Below, one piece after another: positions 23,801 through 33,597 of a DNA stretch of 64,000 nucleotides. The notes under the pieces were generated by a model. That model ran no database searches, was not told the origin of the DNA, and worked only from the letters and a program-made list of their open reading frames with translations. Made by a program: the position numbers and the translations under genes. Every line of letters starts with the position of its first letter. Positions within the stretch are counted from its first letter, which is position 1. The stretch lies in NCBI RefSeq assembly GCF_963678635.1, contig NC_087070.1, positions 50,948,514-51,012,513 of the forward strand. Direction: 5' to 3'. The DNA is from Symsagittifera roscoffensis. Its lineage: Eukaryota; Xenacoelomorpha; Acoela; Convolutidae.

Positions 23801-26800
23801 CGAAAAAGTCTTAAAATATTGATGCACTTAGGTATAATGCACTTTTTGAGTTCAATTGAAATTCATCTGCTGAAAGTGACGTCAATAGCACTCTCCAAGT
23901 ACGAACGTGGAAATGGCGCAAAAAACATGAATGATTTGTGGCTTTGAAAGTGGAATTTGTTTTTAATATTTTACAGCGGAATAAAAACTATACCTATTGA
24001 TCCAGTTTTCTCAAGTTGGTTTCATGTTATCGCCAATCTTAAATTGTTCTAGAAATTCAAGGTGCTTAAAGGGCAACTTCTTTTTTATTTGAAGTTCGAA
24101 ATTTTTGATTTTTCCATAAAAATTAGTTTTTTTTGTGTTTACTTGCGTTCATTGCCCTTTTCCGATCTTCGATTGGCTATGTTTCTTTTTTTTGTCATAG
24201 AATCAGCAATAGACTTACGAAGTATTTGACCTTTCGACCTATTTTTGGACTTCGTTCAATTTCCCAAAAACGATCGTGCCATTTCTGAAATTTTGAAATT
24301 AACCAAATAGAGTTGCCTCAATCTTCCCTGCAAAAGCGGGTTTTCCGTACTTGATTAAATCGGCTGTACACAGTAGCGGATTTCGGGGAGGGGGAAGGGT
24401 TGTGGTGGTTGAACGCCTTTTCTCAGGGGTTCGACCTCCTGCCGACTCAAAGGGTCCCCCTTTTGTACTATTTTGAGATATCTGTTTTTGGTGAGGTACG
24501 CTAAAATTTTTCTAAAGGCGCCTTGGGCGCCAATAAAAACTAAATTTTGAGGGGCTAAAAAAATGCAGCGCGCGCCGAAAAAAAATAAGTTTTTGGTCAA
24601 AAATTTTTTTTTTGAGGAAAATGCCTTTTTTGGCCTGCTTTTTCAAAATTTTGTCTGCGACGCAGAAAATATTCCCAAAACAGGGTCTATTTATTGCTTT
24701 GAGAGAGCTCGGAAAATCAATTTGGTCGACCTAAAGAAAAAAAAGGTCGACAAAATTTTCGATTTTTTTTTTGAAATAGTGACCGCGGCAGTCGCGGCCA
24801 AAAATAGTGACCGCGGCAGTCGCGTCCACGTGTTGCGAGCTTGCCAACAGAGGGTAGGACTCTATACCCCACCGGCGACCTTGAACCGAGAAATAACTTC
24901 AATTCCAATTTTTTCTTTCGAATCTAGCGTTTTGTAAAACTGACTGAATTGTCTCAGGCTGAATTGTCTGTATACTTTTGGGTGAATTGTCTGAATTTCA
25001 AATTGGTTGAATTGCCTTTGGCCGAATTGTCTGTGCGCCACACTTGGTAAATGTCCAATTTTTGACAGTTTGATTCATTTTGGAAACTACGCATTCCTTT
25101 TGCATCAGTACATTTTCTTAATTTTGATCAAACAGGAAGCTTCAGCTGGGCCCCTAATATTTAGCTATTGAAAGCGCCAATGGCGCAGATGCTAGGACTT
25201 ATAAATTTTAATCTAGTGTCCGGGATTTTGAATTCGGAATTTAGCAGAAATTTTATTAGTTTCATCTTTTTTTAAGCTTTTTTCTTGCACCTTTTGACTA
25301 TTTTAGAGCGAGTTTTTGCCTTTTTCTTGTTTGTCTGCGAAGTGCAGCTTTGCCTCTGTGTATAAAATTCTCATTTCATCAGATTTATGTGTCATCATGC
25401 AATGTGTCAGATTTTTAGAATTGAAAGAGCTTAAAGGCTTATTTATCTTTAAAACTCTACTATAATGCGGTGCCGTTGAGTTCATTTATACTTTTCAACT
25501 GGCGATTACCCCTTTTTTGGTTTCAAATGTGTCCTTTATGGAATTTCCTAAAATTTGAAACTTTTGTGTATGATATTGTCTGGTAATTGAAAAAATAAGT
25601 GAAAAGTAATTTTTGAAAATCTATATCCAAACGCATATATTCCTGTTCAATATTCCTGCATATTTTCCTAGTCTTTTTTCCTGAAATATTTTTTATTCCA
25701 GGTCAGCAAAATCGTGCGACCCGAGTTTCTAGACTTCGTCAAGCAGAACTTTGTCTACCACAAGAATGACAAAAAACAATCAGAATGGAGACAACGCAAC
25801 CCTGTAGACGGGAAACTGGAATACGTCATCCCTAAAAACGTGAAGCTGCTTCGCGAGGTTCTAGCCAATTTACTTGTAGCAGTTGTACTTTTGGCGGTGT
25901 TCGGCATATTTTCGATGCTGATGATTATTGGCGCTGTTTTGACCTACGCTATTTATAACAGCTCATCCAGTGTTTGGGTTACTGAACAAGCGGGAAATAT
26001 TTCTTACGGTATTTGTACCTTGGGAACTGTAATTTTCATCGAAATTCTAAATTTTGTTCTGGATAAAATCTGCAACAGAATTACACAAATGGAACAACAC
26101 AAAACGCCCACTGAATTTGAAAAATCATATTCGAATAAAATGTTTTTCTTTCAAATAACCAACAACTATTCAGCAATCATTTATTTGGCATTTTTCAAAT
26201 CAAAGTTTGTCGGCTATCCGGGCGACTATCGCCGAGTGTTCGGGCAACGCCAGGAGCAATGCGGACTTGCGGGTTGCATTACCGAAGTTGCATTTGAGCT
26301 AGCACTCGTAATGGTACTTTTAGAGTTATACTCGAATATTAAAGAGATCGGCTACATTTTTATCCGAAATAAACGACTCAAAAAAAGACATGTGAAAAAA
26401 ATCGAACTAGTAGTTGGTTCGATTGCAATTTGGGAAGCCGATTTTTACCTCACAGCGCAAGATGACCTTTATCTGTTTGGCGAGTACCTCGAACAAGTTA
26501 TTCAATTCGGATTTGCGACGTTGTTTGCGACTGCGTTTCCTTTGGCACCATTTATAGCCTTCTGCAACGCATGTTTGGAAATAAAACTGGACGCTTTTAA
26601 GTTCACAACTCAGTTAAGAAGACCCTTTCCGGAGAAAGTGAAGAACATGGGTCCCTGGTTAAACATTTTGCAGACTATAGCAATTGTTTCCGTCCTTACC
26701 AATGCGTGCATAGTTGCTTTTACGTCTCAGTTTCTGGATAATTTGTACTACAAATCGGGAAATTATGACAAAGCGTTCGAATAGTGTTATCTCCCTAAAT

Positions 26801-28499
26801 GTTTCTTTTTTTTCCAGTTTCTTCAGACAAAAATTGGCTACGATCAAAAGTCATTTATTTCAGTTTCCATTGATTTCTAAGAGTCGATGAACCTAGTTCA
26901 GACTCTTATATTGGTCGTGATCATTTGATTTTTTTTTTCCAGGAAAATTCCTGAAGTTTTTTTAGACTCAAAGTTTTACTTGTTAATCAATTTTTCTCAA
27001 ATTGGGTTAGTTTTATCAAAAAAGTGCCGGTCATAATTTGATCTAGAAATTCAAAGAGCTTTGAGAGCAACTTTTTCTTTGATACTCAAAAGTTTTTATT
27101 TTCAAAAAACAAGTCGGTAAATTATTAAGAGTCTTATGGTATCTACTAAAGAATTGCCACCCCTCTAAATATAAACAGTGAGTTAGCACTTCAGCGTTGT
27201 TAGTAAAATTCGAGCTTTGCTGCATTCTGATTTGTCGAAAATTTGACTAGCTTAAACTTTTCTTGAAGGGGGGCAATTGTTAATTAAATCGGACTCGATG
27301 AACGTAGTTCAGACTCTTATATTAGTCGCAATGATTTTTTTGTTTTTTTTTTCAGGAAAAGTCTTAAATTTTGTTCAAGTTCAATTTTTTTTGCTGTTTG
27401 ACTTATGATTTCTTTATAAGTTCAGTTTATTTGTTTTTTTAAAAGGTAGAGAAACTTCATTATCGAACAGCAAAAGTGTAAAAATTACAAAAAACGCAAT
27501 CGACTTCTAGTTTTGAAAGTGCAATAAAATTATGGATTTTCCCAGCGAAATAAAATTTTACGTATTTTTTGATCCAGTTTTCTCAAGTTGCGTTAAAATT
27601 ATCAAAAAAAGTGTCAATTCTAAGTTGTTCTAGAAAATCAAAGACCTGTAAGGCCATCTATTTTTTCTTTGAAATTCGGATGTTGAGATTTTATTCAAAA
27701 AAAAATTCCGCGTTTTTTTGTTTACTTGCGTTCATTGACTCTTTTCCAATTTTCTGTTGCTAGTTTAAATGAAAATTTAACGTAATAACTGTTGTGGGAA
27801 ACGTAAAACTTAACGATTAAATTGGAGGCTCTCTCAGCACATGAAATTGAAAATTGAAGCGCTGAGTCAGTTAAGAATACTTTTTTTGGTAACACTGTTT
27901 GGCAATTGAACAGATTCGAGTACGATATTCCCGGTAAGTAACATAATCTTTATACTAGATAATTCGTGAGATTATTCCGGACTTTTTCAGTTAGCGACCC
28001 ATCGCAGATTTTGAGAAAAAAATAGATGAAGTTATTAAGTTTTGCTGACAGTCGAAATGGTCGCGTAAGGGTTGATTTTATCAAGAGTTTCACAGAAGTC
28101 GAAATGTGTTTTATTTCAGATACTAAACATTTAGCGTTTCTGGAGTTCATAACCAGTCGCACCCAATGGAACGTTACAGAGGGCTTCACTTCTTCTTCTG
28201 AATTAGCTCGAGCAACCAATCAACTCTGCCGCTACCCCGGTCTCCGCTACCCGAACGGACACGTAGAAGAACTTCAACTAACTTCCGTTTACTGGCATTT
28301 GGTGGCCATTAAACTTGGCTTTGTGTTCTTCTTTGAGAACTTTGTAGTGGCTGCTACTATTTTTATTAAACTGGTGGTTACGGATGTTCCGAGCAAAGTA
28401 AAAGAACGGAAGCTGCGTGAGAGTTACGTGACGAGGCAAGTTCTAAACCCTAATCAAGAGACAGTCGACATTGAAGACGACGAAGACGGAATAGTTTAA
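14514..28499 (+). CDS. ANO: Anoctamin (TMEM16 family), seven exons, 942 residues predicted
   Basis: Membrane protein that acts as a calcium-activated chloride channel and/or lipid scramblase. Predicted exons: 14514-14809, 16036-16214, 17607-18344, 18781-18923, 25702-26774, 27914-27933, 28120-28499; all introns GT-AG and all phases agree. Residues ~75-260 match the cytosolic dimerisation region (WTRIDLVLVH; ITDTERSRIAH), then YFGEKTGLYFAWLGFY leads into ten membrane segments. The five acidic calcium ligands of TMEM16A are present with the family's spacing: E667, E713, E716, E745, D749; the position of its Asn650 is Ser663. An extracellular cysteine cluster (CPTCDFC...C) is conserved. Exon 1 and exon 2 can be joined in two in-frame ways (14809/16036 or 14783/16043). 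Which anoctamin paralogue it is cannot be told. Confidence 0.93.
15135..15400 (+). repeat. Decayed composite repeat with tRNA-like part, in anoctamin intron 1
   Basis: The stretch 'ggcaactgggtactata...cccgtaaacaa...ttcacagaa' followed by 'catccagcacatctggcg' has counterparts in the same order at 21625-21780 and, for its first half, at 29950-30010. The tRNA-like portion (about 15255-15330) is heavily mutated. Confidence 0.4.
16036..16214 (+). CDS. ANO: Anoctamin exon 2
   Basis: Acceptor TCTAG at 16031-16035, donor ATTG/GTGAAA after 16214 (phase 1). It encodes RRAKFEAKLRASGLKLVKV and ends in WKMPI, matching the (R)RRxFExNLxxxGLxLE ... LKMPM stretch of the cytosolic dimerisation domain. The frame stays open for 68 bases past the chosen donor, so a longer exon is possible only if the next exon's phase differs. 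Confidence 0.8.
16711..16740 (+). mobile_element. Family 1 element, 5' end only
   Basis: A perfect AAGAGTAATGAACGTAGTGA left end and the internal ACTCTTAT are present in anoctamin intron 2; the body is hard to follow and no right TIR is found. Confidence 0.55.
17607..18344 (+). CDS. ANO: Anoctamin exon 3
   Basis: Acceptor TTTTAG at 17601-17606, donor CAAG/GTGAGA after 18344 (phase 1). It carries the rest of the cytosolic dimerisation domain, the NDRQKLFYSW and QPLEEIRRYFGEKTGLYFAW blocks that precede the first membrane helix, helix 1 (MYPAIFGVVVFLLGFILLFF, about residues 348-367) and the extracellular cysteine cluster. Confidence 0.92.
18781..18923 (+). CDS. ANO: Anoctamin exon 4
   Basis: Acceptor GTTTCAG at 18774-18780, donor AGAG/GTATCA after 18923 (phase 0). 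It encodes FAHLFDNPLTIVMAVFISVW and CWKREQNCYSFDWDL, the second membrane helix and the WKR...WDL block of the family. Confidence 0.92.
18941..19418 (+). mobile_element. Family 1 element, 17 bases inside anoctamin intron 4
   Basis: Left end AAGAGTAATATCGCAGGGAA, right end CGTTCATTATTTTT, both mutated. It carries an extra hairpin at 19042-19077 (GTGCATTCATA and its reverse complement) absent from the other copies, which makes it about 50 bp longer. It begins only 17 bases after the exon 4 donor. Confidence 0.7.
19497..19903 (+). mobile_element. Family 1 element in anoctamin intron 4
   Basis: Left end AAGAATAATGAACGCAGCGA, right end TTTCATTACTCTG; body shared with 10425 and 29017 ('ttcatctgctgaaaatgg', 'ctattgatccagtttt'). 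Confidence 0.7.
19904..23733. other. Middle of anoctamin intron 4: decayed repeats and T-rich sequence
   Basis: No exon-like sequence. Decayed family 1 relatives start near 20171 (AAGAGTCGATAAACTTAGTT) and 20925. A GT-rich microsatellite lies at 20712-20750. A composite repeat with a tRNA-like part spans about 21625-21840 (B-box-like GTTCGAATCTGACAGG at 21799). The rest is long T-run sequence. Confidence 0.5.
21625..21840 (+). repeat. Composite repeat with tRNA-derived part
   Basis: 'gcaatcgggtactagattt...ctcgtaaatttg' is followed by 'ctccagcacac', then an A-box-like GGCCTGGAGGTAACG and a B-box-like AGTTCGAATCTG. The order matches 15135-15400, and the tRNA-like part matches 11202-11273, so these are copies of one SINE-like family. 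Confidence 0.45.
23734..24159 (+). mobile_element. Family 1 element in anoctamin intron 4
   Basis: Left end AAGAGTAATGAACGTAGTGA, right end CGTTCATTGCCCTT; 426 bp, matching the 427-bp copies at 10425 and 29017. Confidence 0.75.
24365..24600. repeat. Possible transposon fragment, G-rich start
   Basis: Begins 'cagtagcggatttcggggaggggg', a start style seen in widespread DNA-transposon ends, then runs through C/G-rich sequence with blocks such as 'ggcgccttgggcgcc' (a palindrome). No second end recognised. Confidence 0.3.
24780..24895 (+). repeat. Fragment of repeat family 3 with an internal 26-bp duplication
   Basis: The block AATAGTGACCGCGGCAGTCG appears twice in a row (the first copy lacks its leading bases), followed by 'gttgcgagcttgccaacagagggtaggactctatac' as in the complete copies at 12993 and 50253. 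Confidence 0.6.
24944..25031 (+). repeat. Imperfect tandem repeat of GAATTGTCTG
   Basis: Five GAATTG(T/C)C(T) units separated by 6-19 bases, within anoctamin intron 4. Unit spacing is irregular. Confidence 0.6.
25702..26774 (+). CDS. ANO: Anoctamin exon 5 (membrane core and calcium site)
   Basis: Acceptor TTATTCCAG at 25693-25701, donor AAAGC/GTTCGA after 26774 (phase 2). It encodes membrane helices 3 to 9, the FKSKFVGYPGDYRRVFG block, and all five acidic calcium ligands (E667, E713, E716, E745, D749), with QFGFATLFATAFPLAPF between helices 7 and 8. The frame stays open to a stop at 26784, but ending at 26774 keeps the same residues (KAFE) once joined to the micro-exon and gives a continuous protein. 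Confidence 0.9.
26879..26925 (+). mobile_element. Family 1 variant, 5' end, in anoctamin intron 5
   Basis: AAGAGTCGATGAACCTAGTT...ACTCTTATATTGGTCG is a sub-type also seen at 20171 and 27292. The body fades and the right end is not found. Confidence 0.5.
27292..27743 (+). mobile_element. Family 1 element (variant) in anoctamin intron 5
   Basis: Left end GACTCGATGAACGTAGTTCA, right end CGTTCATTGACTCTT; about 450 bp, ending 170 bases before the micro-exon. Confidence 0.6.
27914..27933 (+). CDS. ANO: Anoctamin exon 6, a 20-nt micro-exon
   Basis: Twenty bases lie between an AG acceptor (GAACAG) and a full-consensus donor (GTAAGT). With phase 2 in and phase 1 out it joins exon 5 to exon 7 in frame, reading KAFEYDIPDTKHLAF across the junctions. 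Without it the frame from exon 5 cannot enter exon 7. The stretch falls in the variable extracellular loop before the last helix. Confidence 0.65.
28120..28499 (+). CDS. ANO: Anoctamin exon 7 (last helix and C-terminus)
   Basis: Acceptor TTTATTTCAG at 28110-28119. It encodes an extracellular loop with CRYPGLRYPNG, like the family's CRYxDYR, then the last helix (YWHLVAIKLGFVFFFENFVV), VTDVPSKVKERKLRESYVTR, and an acidic tail ending at the stop at 28497-28499. The family's conserved W/F-H-xxA-x-(K/R)-L-x-FV(I)-x-FE block is clear. Confidence 0.9.
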
Positions 28500-29016
28500 C
28501 TAATCCCTGATGAAAGCTGATATTGCAAAACAATTAGCCGTCCTTGTTGTTTCTAGAATTGAAAGACTGCTAGAAGTTTTAGAAGGTTCCGATTTTTAGG
28601 GAATGTGTCGTCTTTTGCTATTTGAGCAAAAAAATTTTTGATTCATTTTCCCACCATAAACAAAATTCTAAAAAAAGTTGAGGTACTGCTTTCAATATTG
28701 ACATAAACAGTGCCATGGGCAAAAAACCGCTAAAGACAAGAATGAAGGTCATGATTGAATATATCTGTACTTTTGTTTGTTTAGAAAATTATCGTGACTT
28801 TTAAGGTTTAATCTATTGAGAAAATTATAGTATGTTCATGAATTGTAGCTTTTTTTGTAAACTTTTTGATTTGCCTAGCTGAGAAATTCTAGCATTGGAA
28901 GTGGAATCCATTTACAAGTTTTCCGTGGAATTTGCTCACATCTACATGCAACGTATTTTTTGTCGTACAATAGCTTTGTTGCAGATTCTACAACGGGCGA
29001 ATATTGCTAGTTGTTT

Positions 29017-29443
29017 AAGAGTAATGAACATAGTGAAGACTCTTATATAGGTCTTGCAGATTTTTTGTTGTTTTTTTTTCAGGAAAAAGTCTTGAGATAT
29101 TGATGCACTTAGGTATAATGCGCTTTCTGAATTCAATTGAAATTCGTCTGCTGAAAGTGACGTAAATAGCATTCTCCAAATACGAACGGGGAAATGGCGC
29201 TAAAAACGTGAACAATTTCTAGTTTCGAAAATGGAATTTATTTTTAAGATTTCCCAGTCGAAAATAAACTTTACCTATTGATCCCGTTTTCTCAGAGTTC
29301 CTGTTATCAAAAAAGCGCCAATCATAAATTGTTCTAGAAATTCAATGCGCTTAAAGGGCATCTTTTTTTGAAATTCGAAAGTTAAGGGTTTTATTCAAGA
29401 AAGTCAGGGTTTTATTTTTTTTTACTTGCGTTCATTACTCTTT
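29017..29443 (+). mobile_element. Full-length family 1 element downstream of anoctamin
   Basis: Left end AAGAGTAATGAACATAGTGA, right end CGTTCATTACTCTT, 427 bp, exactly the length of the copy at 10425. Confidence 0.8.
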
Positions 29444-32400
29444 TTCACTCTTCGATTGGCTATGTTCTGGATTCACAAACGGAAGCAGATTTCACAAAAT
29501 GCAAGTTGATTCCTTAAAATGCAAGCAAGTCCCACAAGTGTGAATGGATTTTGCAAAATTTGGAAGCTGATTCCGCAAATTGTATGTGGTTGCCGCAGAT
29601 TTGTGTATTACACTGAACTAAACCCGTTCTTGCGTGAAAAATTAAAAGCCATAGCTGAAATGTTTATCCAGCCAACGCAGAATTTGAAAGTAAGAAATTA
29701 ACCCTTGTCTGTAGAATCTAAAAACAAGTCTTAAATCATGGACGTACCACTTCAGTAGTTAGGATGAATTTCCCAAAAATTTGTGTTTGTGATCATAATT
29801 TGGGAAACCGGTCATAATTCGACTTGATCCATTAAAATTAATGTTTATTTAAAGCTTAGAAAAAATAGAATCGAGAAGAATAGTCTTTGGATTATTGGAA
29901 ACTCATTGTTTTTAATTATGTATTTGTGTTTACCCTTGCGATTAGCAAGATATTTGCAATCGAGCACCAGTCTTTTTCTCCCGTAAAAAAACTTATTTAC
30001 ACGAGTCACGTCCTGGATTCAAGCGTCGCACGACTAATCTGTGTTGAAAGTTTACTACAACATAAACTTTTTGAGCATGCAAGTTTTTTAAGTATTCGTA
30101 CAGTTCAAAATATGTGTTTTCTGCTGGCTGTAACTCTTTTTTTTCGCCCAAACGTTTTCCTAGTTTTGTAATGCAAGTGGTGCGAAGCTCCGCTCTGCTT
30201 CTGTTTTTATACCTGTTGTTAGAAAGTTTCAGTTTCAGGAAAATATAAACCGAGTTGATGAAGTGCGGGTTGAAGATTGACCCATCTACATCAAAAATTT
30301 GTTGTACAAAAAAATATTGGCCCAATTGTTTAGTTAGAAAAGCTTCTCTTTTGGTCTGTTTTGTTTGGCTAGCCAAACAGTTTTTGAGCGACTCAAAAAT
30401 TGTTTGGCTTAATATACTTGAGCATAATTGATTATTTGGAACTCTCCTGATGGATTGTTTTTTTTTCTAGTTTAAATCGATTTTTGCAAAAAATCTACTA
30501 TTAGAAGTCACCATCAAAGTTTTTGAAGGAAATTAGTTTCTGTTATATACTTACCAGCTGTCTGATGAAAAATATCTAGATATCTATTTAAAGAAAATCT
30601 AGATTAAACTGTTTACCTTGAGCTGCGCAGCTTTGTTAAAATAAATTTTGCATGCTGCAAAAATGGCTTTGCATCTTGTTTTTTTTTCAGAAAATAGCCT
30701 GAATAACTAAACTCGGGGTTCTTTTACTGAACAATTTCAAATTTTTAAACAGCAATTTCGACGGCTTTTTTTAGGTTTATGAAAACTTTAATTATGTCCA
30801 ACTACGGATAAATTTTGCAAACTTGATTCCTATCTCTTCATTAACGCGTATTTCTTCCTCTTGATTGGCTCAGAAGTCATCCCAATTTGAAATAACTCAA
30901 AATGGACTAGCAAAAAATGAACGTTCCATGGGAAATCTGTATTCTGTACTTGGGTTCTTTAGTGCACGAGATGAAAACAAAAAAAGGAAAAAATCAACTT
31001 TATCCTCAAGAAAGTTTCAATTAAATTGTCAAGCGAGAACTAGTTATGAGAATTTTATCTAAAAAACTGGCTTTGTTAATTCATAAACGTGCTTGCGAGC
31101 AGTATGTCCTACGTCTAGACCGTTTTTTATAAATCCAAGTCAGAGAAAATACTCATAACTTTTGTGCAAAAGTTGTGTAACATACGATCTTGCTGTATCT
31201 CACGTGAAGCGCATTTTTTATGCTCGATATCTCTGAACACTTCTTCGTGAAAGTTGAAAAAGAAATTGTGACACTATCAAATGCTTAAGACAAATGGCTG
31301 GTGCTCCCTTTTTAAAACTCTTTTGCTTTGAATATCAGCAGATTGGCAGCATCCGTTTTGTCATTTAGAAGGTAATTTTATAAATGTAATTTTATAAATT
31401 TTGTGAATTTTTGTCACTCTTGGACCTTCTGCTATTCTTGTTAACTTGTTAGCAAAATGAAGTTTCGTGTTTATATCTCTGTTTTTGTTCCGACCACATC
31501 ACTAAACTTCTGTAAGGTTCTATAGCGTAGTGTATTTCTTTTGCCAGATTGAATTGAAATGCGCCCTCAAGAAAAATTTGCAAAGGCCAAGTGCCGTAAC
31601 AAATTCGCAAGGGCCAAATGCGTAACTCAGAGGTTTTTGTCCCGCCTTTCGAAGAAAGTTAGGAATATACATACCCGGGATAGTTTTTGTTTGCTCAGAT
31701 CAGTTTAAGAAAAGTTGACTGCGCCTGGGCACCGATACGGAAATCTTGTGATTGCCAAGCGAGCGAGTATGCTTGCAGTTGACTAAAGTGCGGCTTTTGC
31801 TGCTGCTGCAATAATACTTTGATAGTTTGTTTCAATGCGCAAAACATTTAGTTGTGGCAAATTATCCGCACTCACAATTGTTCCAATTTGCAATGAGGCA
31901 AGCTAATTCGTCTTATTATTTCCATAAGCGAATCAAATTTTAATACTTTGATACTATCAGCCTAAAATATGCAGTTTGTCAATTTTTCATACAGCAAAAC
32001 GATTCGAGACCAACTAATGGGCCGTCGAAACATTAAGGGCTTTTTGTGCAGTTATAAAGCACCCACCAGCTTACTTCGATAATCTGCGGGTCATTTTTTG
32101 CCTCATAAAATTTTGATAAACTGAAAACTAATCGCTTTTTTATTTTTTTTTCTTGGCAACGATAACAGCGGTTGGAAAAGTATGACCTTCGTGCAGGGCT
32201 GCCCTAGTTTAACACCAGCGGTCAAATGATGAAAATTTAGCGACTTAACTACGTTGTTAAAATGAAAAAAAAAACCTTTGTGATTATAAATAGCAAAGAT
32301 AGCCGGTTACTGGGCAAGTATCACAGAAAGTTTCGACCATAGTCTTGAAAAATACAATCAAAGCTGTCTATTTTTCTGTGTGGTGTCATAGTAAGATCTG

Positions 32401-33535
32401 AACAAGTTTGCTATTTTCGACAGCCATAGTCAAATAGGCCAATTGGAAAACAGTTTTTATTGAAAAATGACTAGAAAAGCAAAGGCGTTAAAAATTCAAA
32501 AAATTTTCTATTTTTTGAAGTCTTTTGACTTTTGAATTTTTAAAAATTCCTAAAATGGCGCTAAAATTCTTGAAAAAAAAAACAACTTTACTCGAGTAAA
32601 ACTATGTTTTCACGGCTTAAATTAAGCATAAATAGGCTATTGTAATCCTGCAAATCTTACTTTGACAAACCTTATTAGCTCAGAATTAGTCCAAAAGTCA
32701 ACCTTTTCTGACCGGTTTTTCTCAACATTGAGAGAACTTTCTCAATATTTTTAAACTTTTTATCACTCAATCCATTCTGATGGTTATTTGTGTTAACTGA
32801 TTTTGCGCAAAAAACGAAAAGAATAAAAGAAAAGTAACTAAAATACACCCGAATACAAAATTCGTCAGCATTTTTCAAATGGTTGGAACGACAACATCTA
32901 TCTGATTCGGGATAATAATGGTTGCCTTGCAAAAGGATCGATGAACCTAACAAAATTTAACCAAGCATGAAATCGCTTCTTTTGATTTAATATACTCATT
33001 ATTTGTTTGCAATGAATAAACAGTTTCTATTTGACTTATATCAAATTTAGCGTTCCGTAAAAAGGTTACCAACTTGATTCATTTTGGTGTATCATTTTTT
33101 TTACTGCCGGCTTTTGCTTTTGCTTAATTTAATCCCGATTTGACCAGCTTGGAAGATATTGTGCATGCATGGGATATTTTGTGTAATTTTGAACTCAACC
33201 TCTCCTCAATACGAAGCTTTTAGTAAAATTGGAAACAATTTTAACGGTTTCCTTTATTAAGAATTCAAATATGGCGAGTCTCTAAAACTTGAGTTGCTTA
33301 AAAAAAATTCCAATTTTTAAAAAAATAAAAACACGATAAAAACGACAATGAAAAAAAAAGTTAATTTTTTTTTTCAATACGTTCATCACAATACTGACAA
33401 AACTATTTTTTCTCAAATAAAAATATAATTAGAACTAACTTTATGGCTAGTTTCTCTATCATTGCCATATTTTCCGACGAGTTCTAAAGTTGATTTAAAA
33501 GATTCAAAATTACGTCTTGTTCGAGACTCTTTCAA
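29444..33535. other. Intergenic region without a recognisable gene
   Basis: AT-rich with many homopolymer runs. Positions 29480-29600 repeat a loose pattern of 'gattcc/ttcc...caaaatgcaag'. Positions 29945-30010 match the first half of the composite SINE-like repeat. Short open frames lack coding character. No RNA gene recognised. Confidence 0.5.
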
Positions 33536-33541
33536 TATAAA
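33536..33541 (+). promoter_or_regulatory. Candidate TATA box of the secreted-protein gene
   Basis: TATAAA lies 57 bases upstream of the ATG at 33598, a distance that would give a short 5' UTR. In such AT-rich DNA this can arise by chance. Confidence 0.3.
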
Positions 33542-33597
33542 TTCACATTTTGGACAAGTTTGTCAAAAAATAATTTTTTTCTGAAATATAAAGTGTA

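Noticed and set aside
29993-30376. 127-codon minus-strand frame
   Set aside because: It overlaps a decayed composite repeat; no resemblance to a protein and no splice or start context.
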